This document shows positions 1-8,405 of a stretch of DNA of 64,000 nucleotides, in pieces. The notes under the pieces were generated by a model. That model was not told where the DNA came from, did no database searches, and saw nothing but the letters and a program-made list of their open reading frames with translations. Source of the DNA: JAOARY01 sp045345765 (GTDB lineage Bacteria > Bacillota > Clostridia > Peptostreptococcales > Peptostreptococcaceae); the NCBI GenBank assembly GCA_045345765.1, contig CP148265.1:3224001-3288000 (forward strand). The letters run 5' to 3'. Positions within the stretch are counted from its first letter, which is position 1; the number at the start of each line of letters is the position of its first letter. Position numbers and translations under genes: made by a program.

Positions 1-321
1 TTTATGAAGTAATGGACAGAATCTAAGTTCAGAATACAAAACATTTTCCTTACTACTATCTTCCAATAATTCATATACTATTCTTTCGATATTTTTTGTA
101 TTTTTCATCAAATTTATAGGTATTTCAAATTTATTTAGATACTCTCTTAAATCCTTACAATCGTTATTAACCATAAGTTGCTTTTTTAAATCATCAATAT
201 TTGCATCATTCTTTAATATATTATCTTTTTTCATAAGTTCATACACAGTATCTACTCTAAGACTTCCATCTATGTGACAATGTAGTTCTACTTTAGGAAT
301 TTGTTTTAATATGCTTCTCAA
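1..321 (-). CDS. add: Adenosine deaminase, N-terminal part (runs off the window edge)
   Basis: The reverse strand reads from a TTG at 319-321 for 107 codons to the window edge. The N-terminus carries VELHCHIDGSLR, the metal-binding HxH signature of adenosine deaminases, and later the SELRFCP segment typical of the family. The enzyme hydrolyses adenosine to inosine and ammonia in purine salvage. A stop codon lies directly upstream of the TTG in frame and no ATG or GTG precedes the HCH motif, so TTG is the likely start; its ribosome site is weak. Two thirds of the protein is outside the window, so the remaining catalytic residues cannot be checked. The assignment is by motif recognition. Confidence 0.85.
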   Translation of the reverse strand, partial: MRSILKQIPKVELHCHIDGSLRVDTVYELMKKDNILKNDANIDDLKKQLMVNNDCKDLREYLNKFEIPINLMKNTKNIERIVYELLEDSSKENVLYSELRFCPLLHK

Positions 322-416
322 TTAATACACCGCTTTCTTATATTTTTATATTTCTACACTTTTAATACTTTTTATTTATATATATTTTTTTAATCAGAAA
401 ACTTTAAATGAGTTCT

Positions 417-446
417 AAAAAAGCAGGTCTTTTGCACCTGCTTTAA
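417..446 (-). terminator. Intrinsic terminator after the UvrD-like gene
   Basis: On the minus strand the arms AAAGCAGGT and ACCTGCTTT form a hairpin followed by a T-run. It lies about 100 bases beyond the helicase stop codon and upstream of the adenosine deaminase start. Confidence 0.8.
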
Positions 447-506
447 TCTTTAAGAGATATTATATAATAAAATTACGAATAATACAATTAAAAATATTCG
501 TTTTTT

Positions 507-542
507 TATATTTTATTTTATATTTTATTTTATATTTTATTT
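507..542. repeat. Three tandem copies of a 12-bp AT repeat
   Basis: TATATTTTATTT occurs three times head to tail, ending about ten bases from the stop codon of the helicase gene. It is low-complexity sequence with no evident function and could vary in copy number. Confidence 0.8.
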
Positions 543-551
543 TCTAAATTT

Positions 552-3053
552 TTAGATATATTTCTTGTATTTATTTGGAATATAATCTATGAATCTTGAT
601 TTTTGCTTTTGTCTATCATTATCGTTAAGCATATTATATGAAATATATAATTTTTCTTTAGCTCTAGTCATCGCAACATAAAAAAGTCTATGTTCCTCTT
701 TTATATTATTTTGTTTGATACTAAAATAAGATGGAAAATCATATTCATTACAAGATGCAATAAATACGTATTTAAATTCAAGACCTTTACTCTGATGTAT
801 TGTTATTATAGGAATTTTTTGTTGGTTAGAAATATATCTTTCAACATCATTACTAAGAGATACTATATTTAGTATTTGTTCTAAAGACCTAATAGGCTCT
901 AAGTCTTTATCATCTAAATTCTTAAATATCATATATAATTCTCTTAAATATTCTAATTTCTTTTGATTATTTTTCTTTTCTAGCTGCTCTATTATTTTAT
1001 TTTGTTTTAATATTTCATGTAAGAGTTCATACGGTCTTAATTGTTTTGATTTTTTCTTTATATCTTTTATCTTTGTTCTTATTATTTCAAAATCTAATAA
1101 AAATGAATTAACAAATTCTTCTCTTTTATTTTTTCCTTCTTGCATATCTTTTATTAGGCTTTCAAATATCATCTTAGTAGCAATTATATCATCCATTGCA
1201 TTATGTGTGGGTTTATGATTTATTTTAAGTATATTTGAAAGTGTTTCTAATTTATAATCTATTGATTTTACATATCTCTTTGATATATCCAATGTATCAA
1301 AATAATCTATGTAATTATCAAAGTTCATATTTATTTTATTCATATTATTTTTTAATATATTTATATCATATAAAACATTATGACCAAGAAGTATACAATC
1401 TTTTATATACGAATTAAATTCTTTAAATACTTCTTCTTTTGAATGCCCATTTTTTTCTAAAAATTCATCACTATAACCATGTATATAAACAGATTCTAAA
1501 ACAGGATTTTTGTTTTTTATAAATTTTTGAAATCTCGATATTTCTTTATCTTTATTAAATTTTATAGCTGCTATTTCAACAACTTCATCATTAAACACAT
1601 CTAAACCTGTTGATTCAACATCAAATACAACAATCTCTTTATTTTTATAATACTCAAGCAAATCTTTAAATATATCTTTATTATAAATATCATCATTTAA
1701 AAAATCACATAATTTCATATTTGAAGCTTTTGAGTTATTTTTTATAAAGTCTATTTTTTCTTTATCTTCTTTAAATACTTCTAATAATACCCTTTCAAAT
1801 GATATTTCATCTTTTTCATTTAATAAAATTTTTAAATATGCTATTAAATCCTTTATTTCTTTTATTCTAAAAAATTTCTGTTCATCTACTAAATATGTTC
1901 TTATATTTTGTTTTTCTAGCATCAAAGATATATTTTTATTTATTTTATTATTTCTACTTAATATCCCAATTTCACTTAATTTAACATTATTTTTGATTAA
2001 TTTAGATATCTCATTACAAATCCAAAGTGCTTCATAATTTAAATTTCTTGCTTCATGACAGATTATATGATTATCTATATGACTTAAATTCTCTACAAAT
2101 AATTTCTTACTTTGATCATATGCATTTATAAAATCTTTTGATGCATCTATAAGATCTTTATTTGCTCTATAATTTTTTTCAAATTTAATTTCTAAAACAT
2201 CATCAAAATTATTTTTAAATTCGTCTATTATTTTCTTTGGATTTGAACCTCGCCATTCATATATAGTTTGATTTATATCTCCATAAAAAGAAACTATAGC
2301 ATTTTTGCCTATTTTTCTTATGATTTCAAACTCTATTACATTTGTATCTTGAACTTCATCCACATTTATATATAAATATTTTTCCTGCCATTTTTTTAAT
2401 ATATTTTTGTTTTTTAATAGATTGTAAGTATTTATTACTAAATCACTAAAATCAAAAGCATTATTCTTTTTTAATATATTTTGATATTCAAATAATATTT
2501 GATTAAAATCCAAAAATATTTTAGAGTTATTTATAATATCCAAATTCTTTTTATTCATAAAATGATAAAATATTTCATTGATATCGCAATCATCAAACAT
2601 ACTAATTTCTTCTTTTGCTTTTTGCAAACCATTATGAATATCTTTTACAAAATATTCTCTATTTATATAAAGTTTTTTTAAATCAATAATCTCTTTTAAT
2701 ATCTCTTCTATTATATAAAAACAATCTTCTTCATCATATACAACAAAATTATCTTGAATATCTAAATTATTTATTTCTTTTTTTATTAGATAATGGCAAA
2801 ATCCATGAAAGGTTTTTATCGTCAATTTATTTGTATTTATATCTTTTTTAATTCTTTTTTCCATTTCTTTTGCAGCTCTATTTGTAAAGGTTAATGATAA
2901 TATTTTTTCTTCATCTATATTATTATCTATAAGATTTTGAATTCGCTTAGATATTACAAGAGTTTTTCCACTTCCAGCAGGAGAAAGTACTAATAAATTA
3001 TTTTTGATATTTTGTATAACACTTAATTGTTCTTTGCTATATTTAATGCTCAT
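552..3053 (-). CDS. UvrD/PcrA-type DNA helicase with an inserted DnaQ-like 3'-5' exonuclease domain
   Basis: A superfamily 1 helicase of 833 residues. Walker A SPAGSGKT lies at residues 24-31, Walker B DEVQD at about 232-236, motif III GDINQTIYEWRG near 258-269, and motifs V/VI (TIHQSKGLEF, FYVAMTRAKEKL) near 751-802. Between the two RecA lobes, at about residues 473-635, sits a complete DEDDh exonuclease: VFDVESTG with D478 and E480, HNVLYDINIL, and H617/D621 in HNAMDD. Usual UvrD proteins lack this insert. The expected role is ATP-driven 3'-5' unwinding plus 3' end trimming in repair; the combined role is inference. Start ATG follows GGAG. It is monocistronic, with its own terminator. Confidence 0.9.
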   Translation of the reverse strand: MSIKYSKEQLSVIQNIKNNLLVLSPAGSGKTLVISKRIQNLIDNNIDEEKILSLTFTNRAAKEMEKRIKKDINTNKLTIKTFHGFCHYLIKKEINNLDIQDNFVVYDEEDCFYIIEEILKEIIDLKKLYINREYFVKDIHNGLQKAKEEISMFDDCDINEIFYHFMNKKNLDIINNSKIFLDFNQILFEYQNILKKNNAFDFSDLVINTYNLLKNKNILKKWQEKYLYINVDEVQDTNVIEFEIIRKIGKNAIVSFYGDINQTIYEWRGSNPKKIIDEFKNNFDDVLEIKFEKNYRANKDLIDASKDFINAYDQSKKLFVENLSHIDNHIICHEARNLNYEALWICNEISKLIKNNVKLSEIGILSRNNKINKNISLMLEKQNIRTYLVDEQKFFRIKEIKDLIAYLKILLNEKDEISFERVLLEVFKEDKEKIDFIKNNSKASNMKLCDFLNDDIYNKDIFKDLLEYYKNKEIVVFDVESTGLDVFNDEVVEIAAIKFNKDKEISRFQKFIKNKNPVLESVYIHGYSDEFLEKNGHSKEEVFKEFNSYIKDCILLGHNVLYDINILKNNMNKINMNFDNYIDYFDTLDISKRYVKSIDYKLETLSNILKINHKPTHNAMDDIIATKMIFESLIKDMQEGKNKREEFVNSFLLDFEIIRTKIKDIKKKSKQLRPYELLHEILKQNKIIEQLEKKNNQKKLEYLRELYMIFKNLDDKDLEPIRSLEQILNIVSLSNDVERYISNQQKIPIITIHQSKGLEFKYVFIASCNEYDFPSYFSIKQNNIKEEHRLFYVAMTRAKEKLYISYNMLNDNDRQKQKSRFIDYIPNKYKKYI

Positions 3054-3251
3054 AATAATCTCCTTTTTTATTTTTATATGTAGGATTTATAAGTAAAATT
3101 TTACTACTTTAATAATTATTTTAACATATTTAATCTTCTAATTATATTAATTTGATTATTGCCAAAAAAATTTTTTAGCTATTAAAATAACAATGTATAA
3201 ATTCTTAATTAATTATAAATCTATACATTATTATTAAAGGAGTTGATTTTT

Positions 3252-3617
3252 TTGAAAAAATTTTTATTTATTCTTATTTTAGTTTTATCTATATCTGTAT
3301 CTAAGCCCTTTATAATGCCAGTCTACACTTATGCAGATACTGCAAGTGATGTTTTGGATACTGATGCTAACCAATTTGAAGAATTAGAAGAAAAAATAAA
3401 AAAAGCAGGTTCATCAGGCTATAATGTACTTCTAAGCATTATAAAAATCGGTCTTTTTATTTCTATATTAATGACAGGTTGGATGTTTTTATTTGGAGGT
3501 TCAAAAGATACTGCTGAAGGTAAAAAACAATTACTAAAAATAGCTGTTGCATCCATATTTATATTTGGATCAGCTTGGATTTATAATACATTATCTTCTA
3601 TGTTTAGTTCGCTTTAA
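3252..3617 (+). CDS. Small VirB2/TrbC-like pilin-type membrane protein
   Basis: About 121 residues. The TTG at 3252 is chosen because AAAGGAG ends nine bases upstream; an earlier in-frame TTG at 3243 abuts the ribosome site and is unlikely. The protein begins MKKFLFILI and has a Sec signal peptide with a likely cleavage after VYTYA. A short acidic segment follows, then two hydrophobic segments (about residues 60-80 and 97-115) separated by a charged loop containing KDTAEGKKQ. This signal peptide plus two-helix layout is that of VirB2/TrbC major pilins in type IV secretion and conjugation systems. No catalytic motif exists, so the call rests on topology only. The next gene starts two bases after the stop, so the two are co-transcribed. 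Confidence 0.5.
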   Translation: MKKFLFILILVLSISVSKPFIMPVYTYADTASDVLDTDANQFEELEEKIKKAGSSGYNVLLSIIKIGLFISILMTGWMFLFGGSKDTAEGKKQLLKIAVASIFIFGSAWIYNTLSSMFSSL

Positions 3618-3619
3618 AA

Positions 3620-4081
3620 ATGAAAAATCTATTATCCAAAATTTTTTTAATCATTTTAGTTTTTAATTTCATAATATTGATTTCTTATTTAAATACATTA
3701 AATAAATGTGATAATAATTATTACGAAATTAAAAGATCAGATTATTTAAAAACTATTAGTAATTTTAAAGAATTAGAAAATGAAAAAATAAATTTATTTT
3801 TTTATAATTTATTCTTTTATGTTAATCAAAAAAATTATAAGGAATTAAAAAAATTCATATCCAATTCTTCAAATTTGGATATGAATTTTCTAAAAAATCA
3901 TTTATTTTTAGACTTTTATATTGAATATGAAATTTTAAAAATAAATATTATAAAAAACAAATATTATATTAATATTTTGATATCTGACTTTGAATCAAAC
4001 AAATCCATAACTAAAAAATTTGAACTAGAATGTATTGATAATAATATAAGTATTATATCTATAAAAAATTTATATTATTAA
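3620..4081 (+). CDS. Small membrane-anchored protein of unknown function, operon partner of the pilin-like gene
   Basis: 153 residues with one N-terminal hydrophobic anchor (about residues 6-25, ending near ISYLNTLN). A highly charged, Asn/Lys-rich domain of about 125 residues follows, probably outside the membrane. I do not recognise the family by motif. A single anchor plus a small extracytoplasmic domain resembles the layout of VirB8/TcpC-type assembly proteins, and the position two bases after a VirB2-like gene would fit, but this is inference. No clear ribosome site lies before the ATG, so translation is probably coupled to the upstream gene. Confidence 0.55.
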   Translation: MKNLLSKIFLIILVFNFIILISYLNTLNKCDNNYYEIKRSDYLKTISNFKELENEKINLFFYNLFFYVNQKNYKELKKFISNSSNLDMNFLKNHLFLDFYIEYEILKINIIKNKYYINILISDFESNKSITKKFELECIDNNISIISIKNLYY

Positions 4082-4096
4082 AAATAAATTTGAGTT

Positions 4097-5749
4097 TTAT
4101 AGTTTGAATTTTTCTATTTCTGATTTTAGATTTTCACTAAGATTATTTAGATTTTGTATATATGTTGAAATACTTTTTATCTTATCAAAATAATCACTAG
4201 CTTTTTGGTTCATTGTGTCGGCATTTGCTGAATTTTCCTCTGAAAATGCCGATATATTTTGAACTATTGATATCGTATTATTCTTATCTTCCTTCATTTG
4301 GTTTCCATAATCCATAACCTCATTTGTTTTTTTAGATAATACATCAAGGTTTTTATTTATATTTTCAAAAATTAAATTAGTATCATTTGTGACTTTTGTG
4401 TTTTCCTTTGCTATTATTGTACTCTCCTCTATTTTTAAAACCGCATCTTTTGATTTCATTTGTATATCCTCTATCTTTCCTTTAATATCGTCTGTTGATA
4501 TAGATGTTTGTTCTGCTAATTTTCTAATTTCATCTGCAACTACAGAAAATCCTCTTCCTGCTTCTCCTGCTCTTGCACTTTCTATTGATGCATTTAAAGC
4601 TAATAAATTTGTTTTATTTGCTATTTCATTTATTGAATCTATTATGCTTCCTATTTGATTTGAACTAATATCAACATCTTCAATTATCTGCTTTAAATCA
4701 TTTGATTTTATCATATTCTCATTTGATACATCTATTAAATTTTTCATTATACTTAAACCACTATTTCCAAGTTCATCTATGTTGGATGTCATTTCTATTA
4801 TTTCATTAGTATTCTCTATTATAATATCAATTTTATCTGATAATTTCATTATCTCTTCTAATGAATTTTGTGTTTCTATAGCTTGTTGTTCATTAGCATT
4901 TGTAATTTCACTTATTGTTTCTTTAATTTCATTAGTTGAAGATTTTGTTATACTATTTATTTCATTAAGACCATCAGATATATTATTTATTTCATTTGAA
5001 GAATTTCCAATTTCATTAATTGTTTGACTTAATTTTTCTTTCATCTGATCAATTGCATCATTTATTAATCTTATTTCATCATCATTGAATTTATAAGCTT
5101 TATTATTTGATTCAAAATCTAAGTTTTTTATTTTATTTATTTTATATAAAAGCATATCAAGAGGTCTAAAATACTTATCAAAAATATATATCATTATTAT
5201 TGAAAATAAAATTAATAGTATAAATATATATATAAATGATTTTAATAATATATTTCTTATAATATTATTTATATTTGATTGCGGAATCCCAACATCTAAC
5301 GCTCCATAGAGCTTACCTTCTTTATATACTGGAACCATAATATCATAGGCCATATATCCTTGTACATCAGCGTAAAATTCTGAAGTTTTTATATTTCCAT
5401 TTTTTGAACCGTCTTTTGTATACTCATCATTATATACTTTTCCTATTTTTTGAACATCACTATGTACCACAGCTTTTACATCTTTATCTATTAAAACCAT
5501 ATAAGCAATATCGTTTTTTTTAGACATCTTATTAAAAAGTTCTTGGACAATCTTTAAATCTTCTTTTTCTATTATATATTCCACATTTAAAGCTATTTGT
5601 TTTATTTTATCAACTTCTTTTTCTATTACTAAATTTGTCATACTATTTTTTAAATTAAAACCAATGAGCGTGCTTGATACAATAAACATAAATACAAAAA
5701 TAAAAATTGATATCAAAGTAATTTTAAATTTTAATTTTTTTAATTTCAT
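4097..5749 (-). CDS. Methyl-accepting chemotaxis-type sensory transducer
   Basis: About 550 residues. The ATG at 5749 (MKLKKLKFK) is preceded by GGGAGA at good spacing; an upstream TTG eight codons earlier overlaps that ribosome site and is rejected. Layout: TM1 near residues 10-32, an extracellular Cache-type sensor of about 140 residues, TM2 near 172-195, a HAMP-like linker, then a long coiled-coil signalling domain. The conserved hairpin tip reads EIANKTNLLALNASIESARAGEAGRGF followed by VVADEIRKLAEQT, given here in two parts. It should relay an external signal to CheA. No chemotaxis or flagellar genes are in the window, so its partner and ligand are unknown. Confidence 0.93.
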   Translation of the reverse strand: MKLKKLKFKITLISIFIFVFMFIVSSTLIGFNLKNSMTNLVIEKEVDKIKQIALNVEYIIEKEDLKIVQELFNKMSKKNDIAYMVLIDKDVKAVVHSDVQKIGKVYNDEYTKDGSKNGNIKTSEFYADVQGYMAYDIMVPVYKEGKLYGALDVGIPQSNINNIIRNILLKSFIYIFILLILFSIIMIYIFDKYFRPLDMLLYKINKIKNLDFESNNKAYKFNDDEIRLINDAIDQMKEKLSQTINEIGNSSNEINNISDGLNEINSITKSSTNEIKETISEITNANEQQAIETQNSLEEIMKLSDKIDIIIENTNEIIEMTSNIDELGNSGLSIMKNLIDVSNENMIKSNDLKQIIEDVDISSNQIGSIIDSINEIANKTNLLALNASIESARAGEAGRGFSVVADEIRKLAEQTSISTDDIKGKIEDIQMKSKDAVLKIEESTIIAKENTKVTNDTNLIFENINKNLDVLSKKTNEVMDYGNQMKEDKNNTISIVQNISAFSEENSANADTMNQKASDYFDKIKSISTYIQNLNNLSENLKSEIEKFKL

Positions 5750-6143
5750 AAAAAAATCTCCCTTTTTAATCAAATTTACAGACTTATATCTGTATATTAA
5801 AATAATACCATATTATAATCATAAAAAAATATTTTTTTAGTCCTATTGAACTATATATTATATATAAAATAGAAAATATATAAAAATAAATAGAAAAATG
5901 AAAGTTTTATTTACATTTATTCATATCAAAAATCATTTTTAAAAATTTTTAACATAAAATTTTTATTATATTATAGACTTTTTAATATTTTTAATGTAAA
6001 ATATGTACTTGTGGAATAGTTTAAAGTATAAATTATAATAATATTGAATTTTCAGAAAATAAAATAAATTGATATGTTAAAAAAATTTTGATACAATTGT
6101 GTAAATTAATTTAATAAATATAAAAAATTTAAGGAGTGGTTTA
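5750..6143. other. AT-rich divergent intergenic region
   Basis: About 390 bases between the chemoreceptor (minus) and the Na+/alanine symporter (plus). No ORF, repeat or stable hairpin was seen. The right end must carry the symporter promoter; a TTGATA-like box near 6088 is a weak candidate. AAGGAGTGG precedes the symporter ATG. Confidence 0.5.
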
Positions 6144-7571
6144 ATGTTAGATTTTCTTAGTAGCATTGTTTCTTTTGGAAACACATTATTATGGTCTTAT
6201 ATTCTAATTTTTTTATTAATATCTTTAGGACTATTATTCTCATTCAAAACAAATTTTGTACAATTTAGGTATTTAAAAGAAATGATATCTTTACTTACTG
6301 AAAAAGCAATCGGCTCAAAAAATTCTGAAAGTATTTCTTCTTTCCAAGCTTTTTGTATTAGTACTGCATCAAGAGTTGGTACTGGTAACTTAGCTGGAGT
6401 TGCACTTGCAATAGCAGCAGGTGGGCCTGGAGCTGTATTTTGGATGTGGCTTATTGCTTTAATTGGAGCAGCTTCAAGTTTTATTGAAAGTACATTAGCT
6501 CAAATTTACAAAGTTAAAGATAAAAATGGTTATAGAGGTGGACCTGCTTATTACATGGAACAAGCTTTAGGTAAAAGATGGATGGGTATATTATTCTCTA
6601 TTCTTATAACTTTATGTTTTGGTCTTGTATTTAACGCAGTTCAATCTAATACAATATCGCTAGCCTTTAAAGAAGCTTTTGGAATTAATAGATCTGTTAT
6701 GGCTTTAGTTCTAGCACTTATAACGGCTGGAGTAATCTTTGGTGGAGTTAAAAGAATTGCAAAAGTTGCTGAATCAATCGTTCCAGTAATGGCAATTGCT
6801 TATGTTTTAATTGCTGGATTTGTTATATTCAAAAATATAGGTCAAATACCTGCAATATTATCTTTAATTATCGGTAGTGCTTTTGGTCTTAAACCAGCAG
6901 TTGGTGGAGCTATTGGTGCTGCATTAATGCAAGGTATTAAAAGAGGATTATTTTCAAATGAAGCTGGTATGGGTTCTGCACCAAATGCAGCTGCAACAGC
7001 AGAAGTTACACATCCAGTTAAACAAGGTTTAATTCAAACATTAGGTGTTTTTACAGATACAATAATAATATGTACTTCAACAGCTTTTATGATTCTTCTT
7101 TCTGGTGTATATAAGCAAGGAGATTTAAGTGGTATTCAATTAACACAAAATGCTCTTAGTTCACAAGTTGGTGCTTGGGGTAATACATTTATAGCTATTT
7201 GTATATTATTATTTGCATTTAGTTCAATTATCGGTAATTATTATTACGGAGAAACTAATATTGAATTTATCAACACTAATTCAATATATCTGTTATTATA
7301 TAGAGTTTTCGTTGTATTCATGGTTTGGTTTGGTGGAGTGGCTAAAATACAAATCGTATGGGATATGGCCGATTTATTCATGGGGTTAATGGCTCTTATA
7401 AATCTAATAGCTATATTCTTACTTGGAAAAATTGCTATATTAGCATTAAAGGATTACAAATCTCAAAAAGATGCTGGTAAAAATCCTATATTCTCAAAAC
7501 ACAGCATTGCTGGTCTTGAAAATGTAGAATGTTGGGATGATGAACACGTAAAAAGATTAAAAGCTAATTAA
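6144..7571 (+). CDS. Sodium:alanine/glycine symporter, AGCS family
   Basis: 475 residues with about eleven hydrophobic segments. The AGCS signature is plain: GTGNLAGVALAIAAGGPGA followed by FWMW near residues 78-100, then the RGGPAYYME segment and the conserved GLFSNEAGMGSAPNAAA loop. Members import alanine or glycine with Na+ across the cytoplasmic membrane. In an organism with a glycine/betaine-type reductase, glycine or alanine uptake makes metabolic sense, but substrate choice cannot be read from sequence. AAGGAGTGG lies eight bases before the ATG. The gene is monocistronic and ends in a bidirectional terminator shared with the convergent gene. Confidence 0.93.
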   Translation: MLDFLSSIVSFGNTLLWSYILIFLLISLGLLFSFKTNFVQFRYLKEMISLLTEKAIGSKNSESISSFQAFCISTASRVGTGNLAGVALAIAAGGPGAVFWMWLIALIGAASSFIESTLAQIYKVKDKNGYRGGPAYYMEQALGKRWMGILFSILITLCFGLVFNAVQSNTISLAFKEAFGINRSVMALVLALITAGVIFGGVKRIAKVAESIVPVMAIAYVLIAGFVIFKNIGQIPAILSLIIGSAFGLKPAVGGAIGAALMQGIKRGLFSNEAGMGSAPNAAATAEVTHPVKQGLIQTLGVFTDTIIICTSTAFMILLSGVYKQGDLSGIQLTQNALSSQVGAWGNTFIAICILLFAFSSIIGNYYYGETNIEFINTNSIYLLLYRVFVVFMVWFGGVAKIQIVWDMADLFMGLMALINLIAIFLLGKIAILALKDYKSQKDAGKNPIFSKHSIAGLENVECWDDEHVKRLKAN

Positions 7572-7579
7572 TAAAACAT

Positions 7580-7625
7580 AAAAAAGGAGAATGAATTTAA
7601 ATATAATAAATTCGTTCTCCTTTTT
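7580..7625. terminator. Bidirectional terminator between convergent genes
   Basis: Arms AAAAAGGAGAATGAATTT and AAATTCGTTCTCCTTTTT form a long hairpin with A/T tracts on both sides. It overlaps the last codons of the minus-strand gene that ends at 7597. Confidence 0.8.
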
Positions 7626-7944
7626 CCATTTTTGTTTTTAATTTACCTTGTTCTATCATTTTGTTTGTAAAATAATATATATATTTATTAAAATCTTTAA
7701 CTCCAATAAAACCTTTTACAGTTTTTATCTTTGTGTATTTTAAAATCTTTATAAATTCTTTTTTATTTAATCTTTCATTCTTCTTTATATGCTTTATAAC
7801 TTTTTTATAAATTTTGTTTTCAAGTCTTAAGTTCCACTCTTGTGGTAATGTTTGACTTCTTTTATATGTAAAAACTAATATAAAAAATGTAGATACAAAA
7901 AATAATAAAGTTCCTATGACAAATTTAATACTAAATATCCCCAT
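7597..7944 (-). CDS. Small membrane protein of unknown function
   Basis: 115 residues. One hydrophobic N-terminal segment (about residues 5-26) is followed by a basic, soluble domain rich in Lys and Ile. No catalytic motif is visible and I do not recognise the family. The last helix ends KTKMEKGERIYYI, reminiscent of a small winged-helix or scaffold fold, but that is a guess. It follows the PqqD-like gene by one base, so the two form an operon and probably act together. The 3' end is built into the shared terminator with the symporter gene. Confidence 0.65.
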   Translation of the reverse strand: MGIFSIKFVIGTLLFFVSTFFILVFTYKRSQTLPQEWNLRLENKIYKKVIKHIKKNERLNKKEFIKILKYTKIKTVKGFIGVKDFNKYIYYFTNKMIEQGKLKTKMEKGERIYYI

Positions 7945-7945
7945 A

Positions 7946-8278
7946 TTAAACCGCCTTTCTAAATTTTATAAGATCATTATTATATAAATATCTAAAAAAT
8001 AAAATTAATCTATCTATTAATTTATCTTCATCTTTATCTAACTGCACTTCTATCTTTTTACTAATATCATATATACTTGATTGTCCATCTATCATAAGCC
8101 ATGCTTTTGAACCTAATTCATCTAAATTAATTTTTAATTCTCTTGGTGTACTAAAAATTCTATTCATAAAATTATCAAAAAAATTATTTCTTTCTTTTAC
8201 TAAAACAACTAAATTTTCTTCTTCTTTTGTTTTTATTTTTTCATTAGTTACTGGTATATAATTTATTACATTATCCAT
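7946..8278 (-). CDS. PqqD-like small protein
   Basis: 110 residues. The C-terminal half (GSKAWLMIDGQSSIYDI, then a helix and a second helix ending in LIKF) matches the general pattern of PqqD/RRE-type domains: a conserved W/I-DG-x-S-I-xDI segment followed by helices. Such domains bind peptide or protein substrates for radical SAM or other maturation enzymes. No radical SAM enzyme or precursor peptide lies nearby, and the only operon partner is the adjacent small membrane protein, so the role here is unknown. ATG follows AAGGGTG. Confidence 0.6.
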   Translation of the reverse strand: MDNVINYIPVTNEKIKTKEEENLVVLVKERNNFFDNFMNRIFSTPRELKINLDELGSKAWLMIDGQSSIYDISKKIEVQLDKDEDKLIDRLILFFRYLYNNDLIKFRKAV

Positions 8279-8319
8279 ATTATCACCCTTTTTATTTTTA
8301 TCTATATTATAAAATTTTT

Positions 8320-8365
8320 AAAAAAGCTATCTAGGATAAAATTTTGATATTATCCTAAGATAGCT
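8320..8365 (-). terminator. Terminator of the OPT transporter gene
   Basis: Arms AGCTATCTTAGGATAA and TTATCCTAGATAGCT on the minus strand, followed by TTTTTT. It lies about 40 bases after the transporter stop. Confidence 0.8.
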
Positions 8366-8405
8366 ATATTTTTATTCATTAATAAAACTTTTTAATCAAA
8401 TTATT

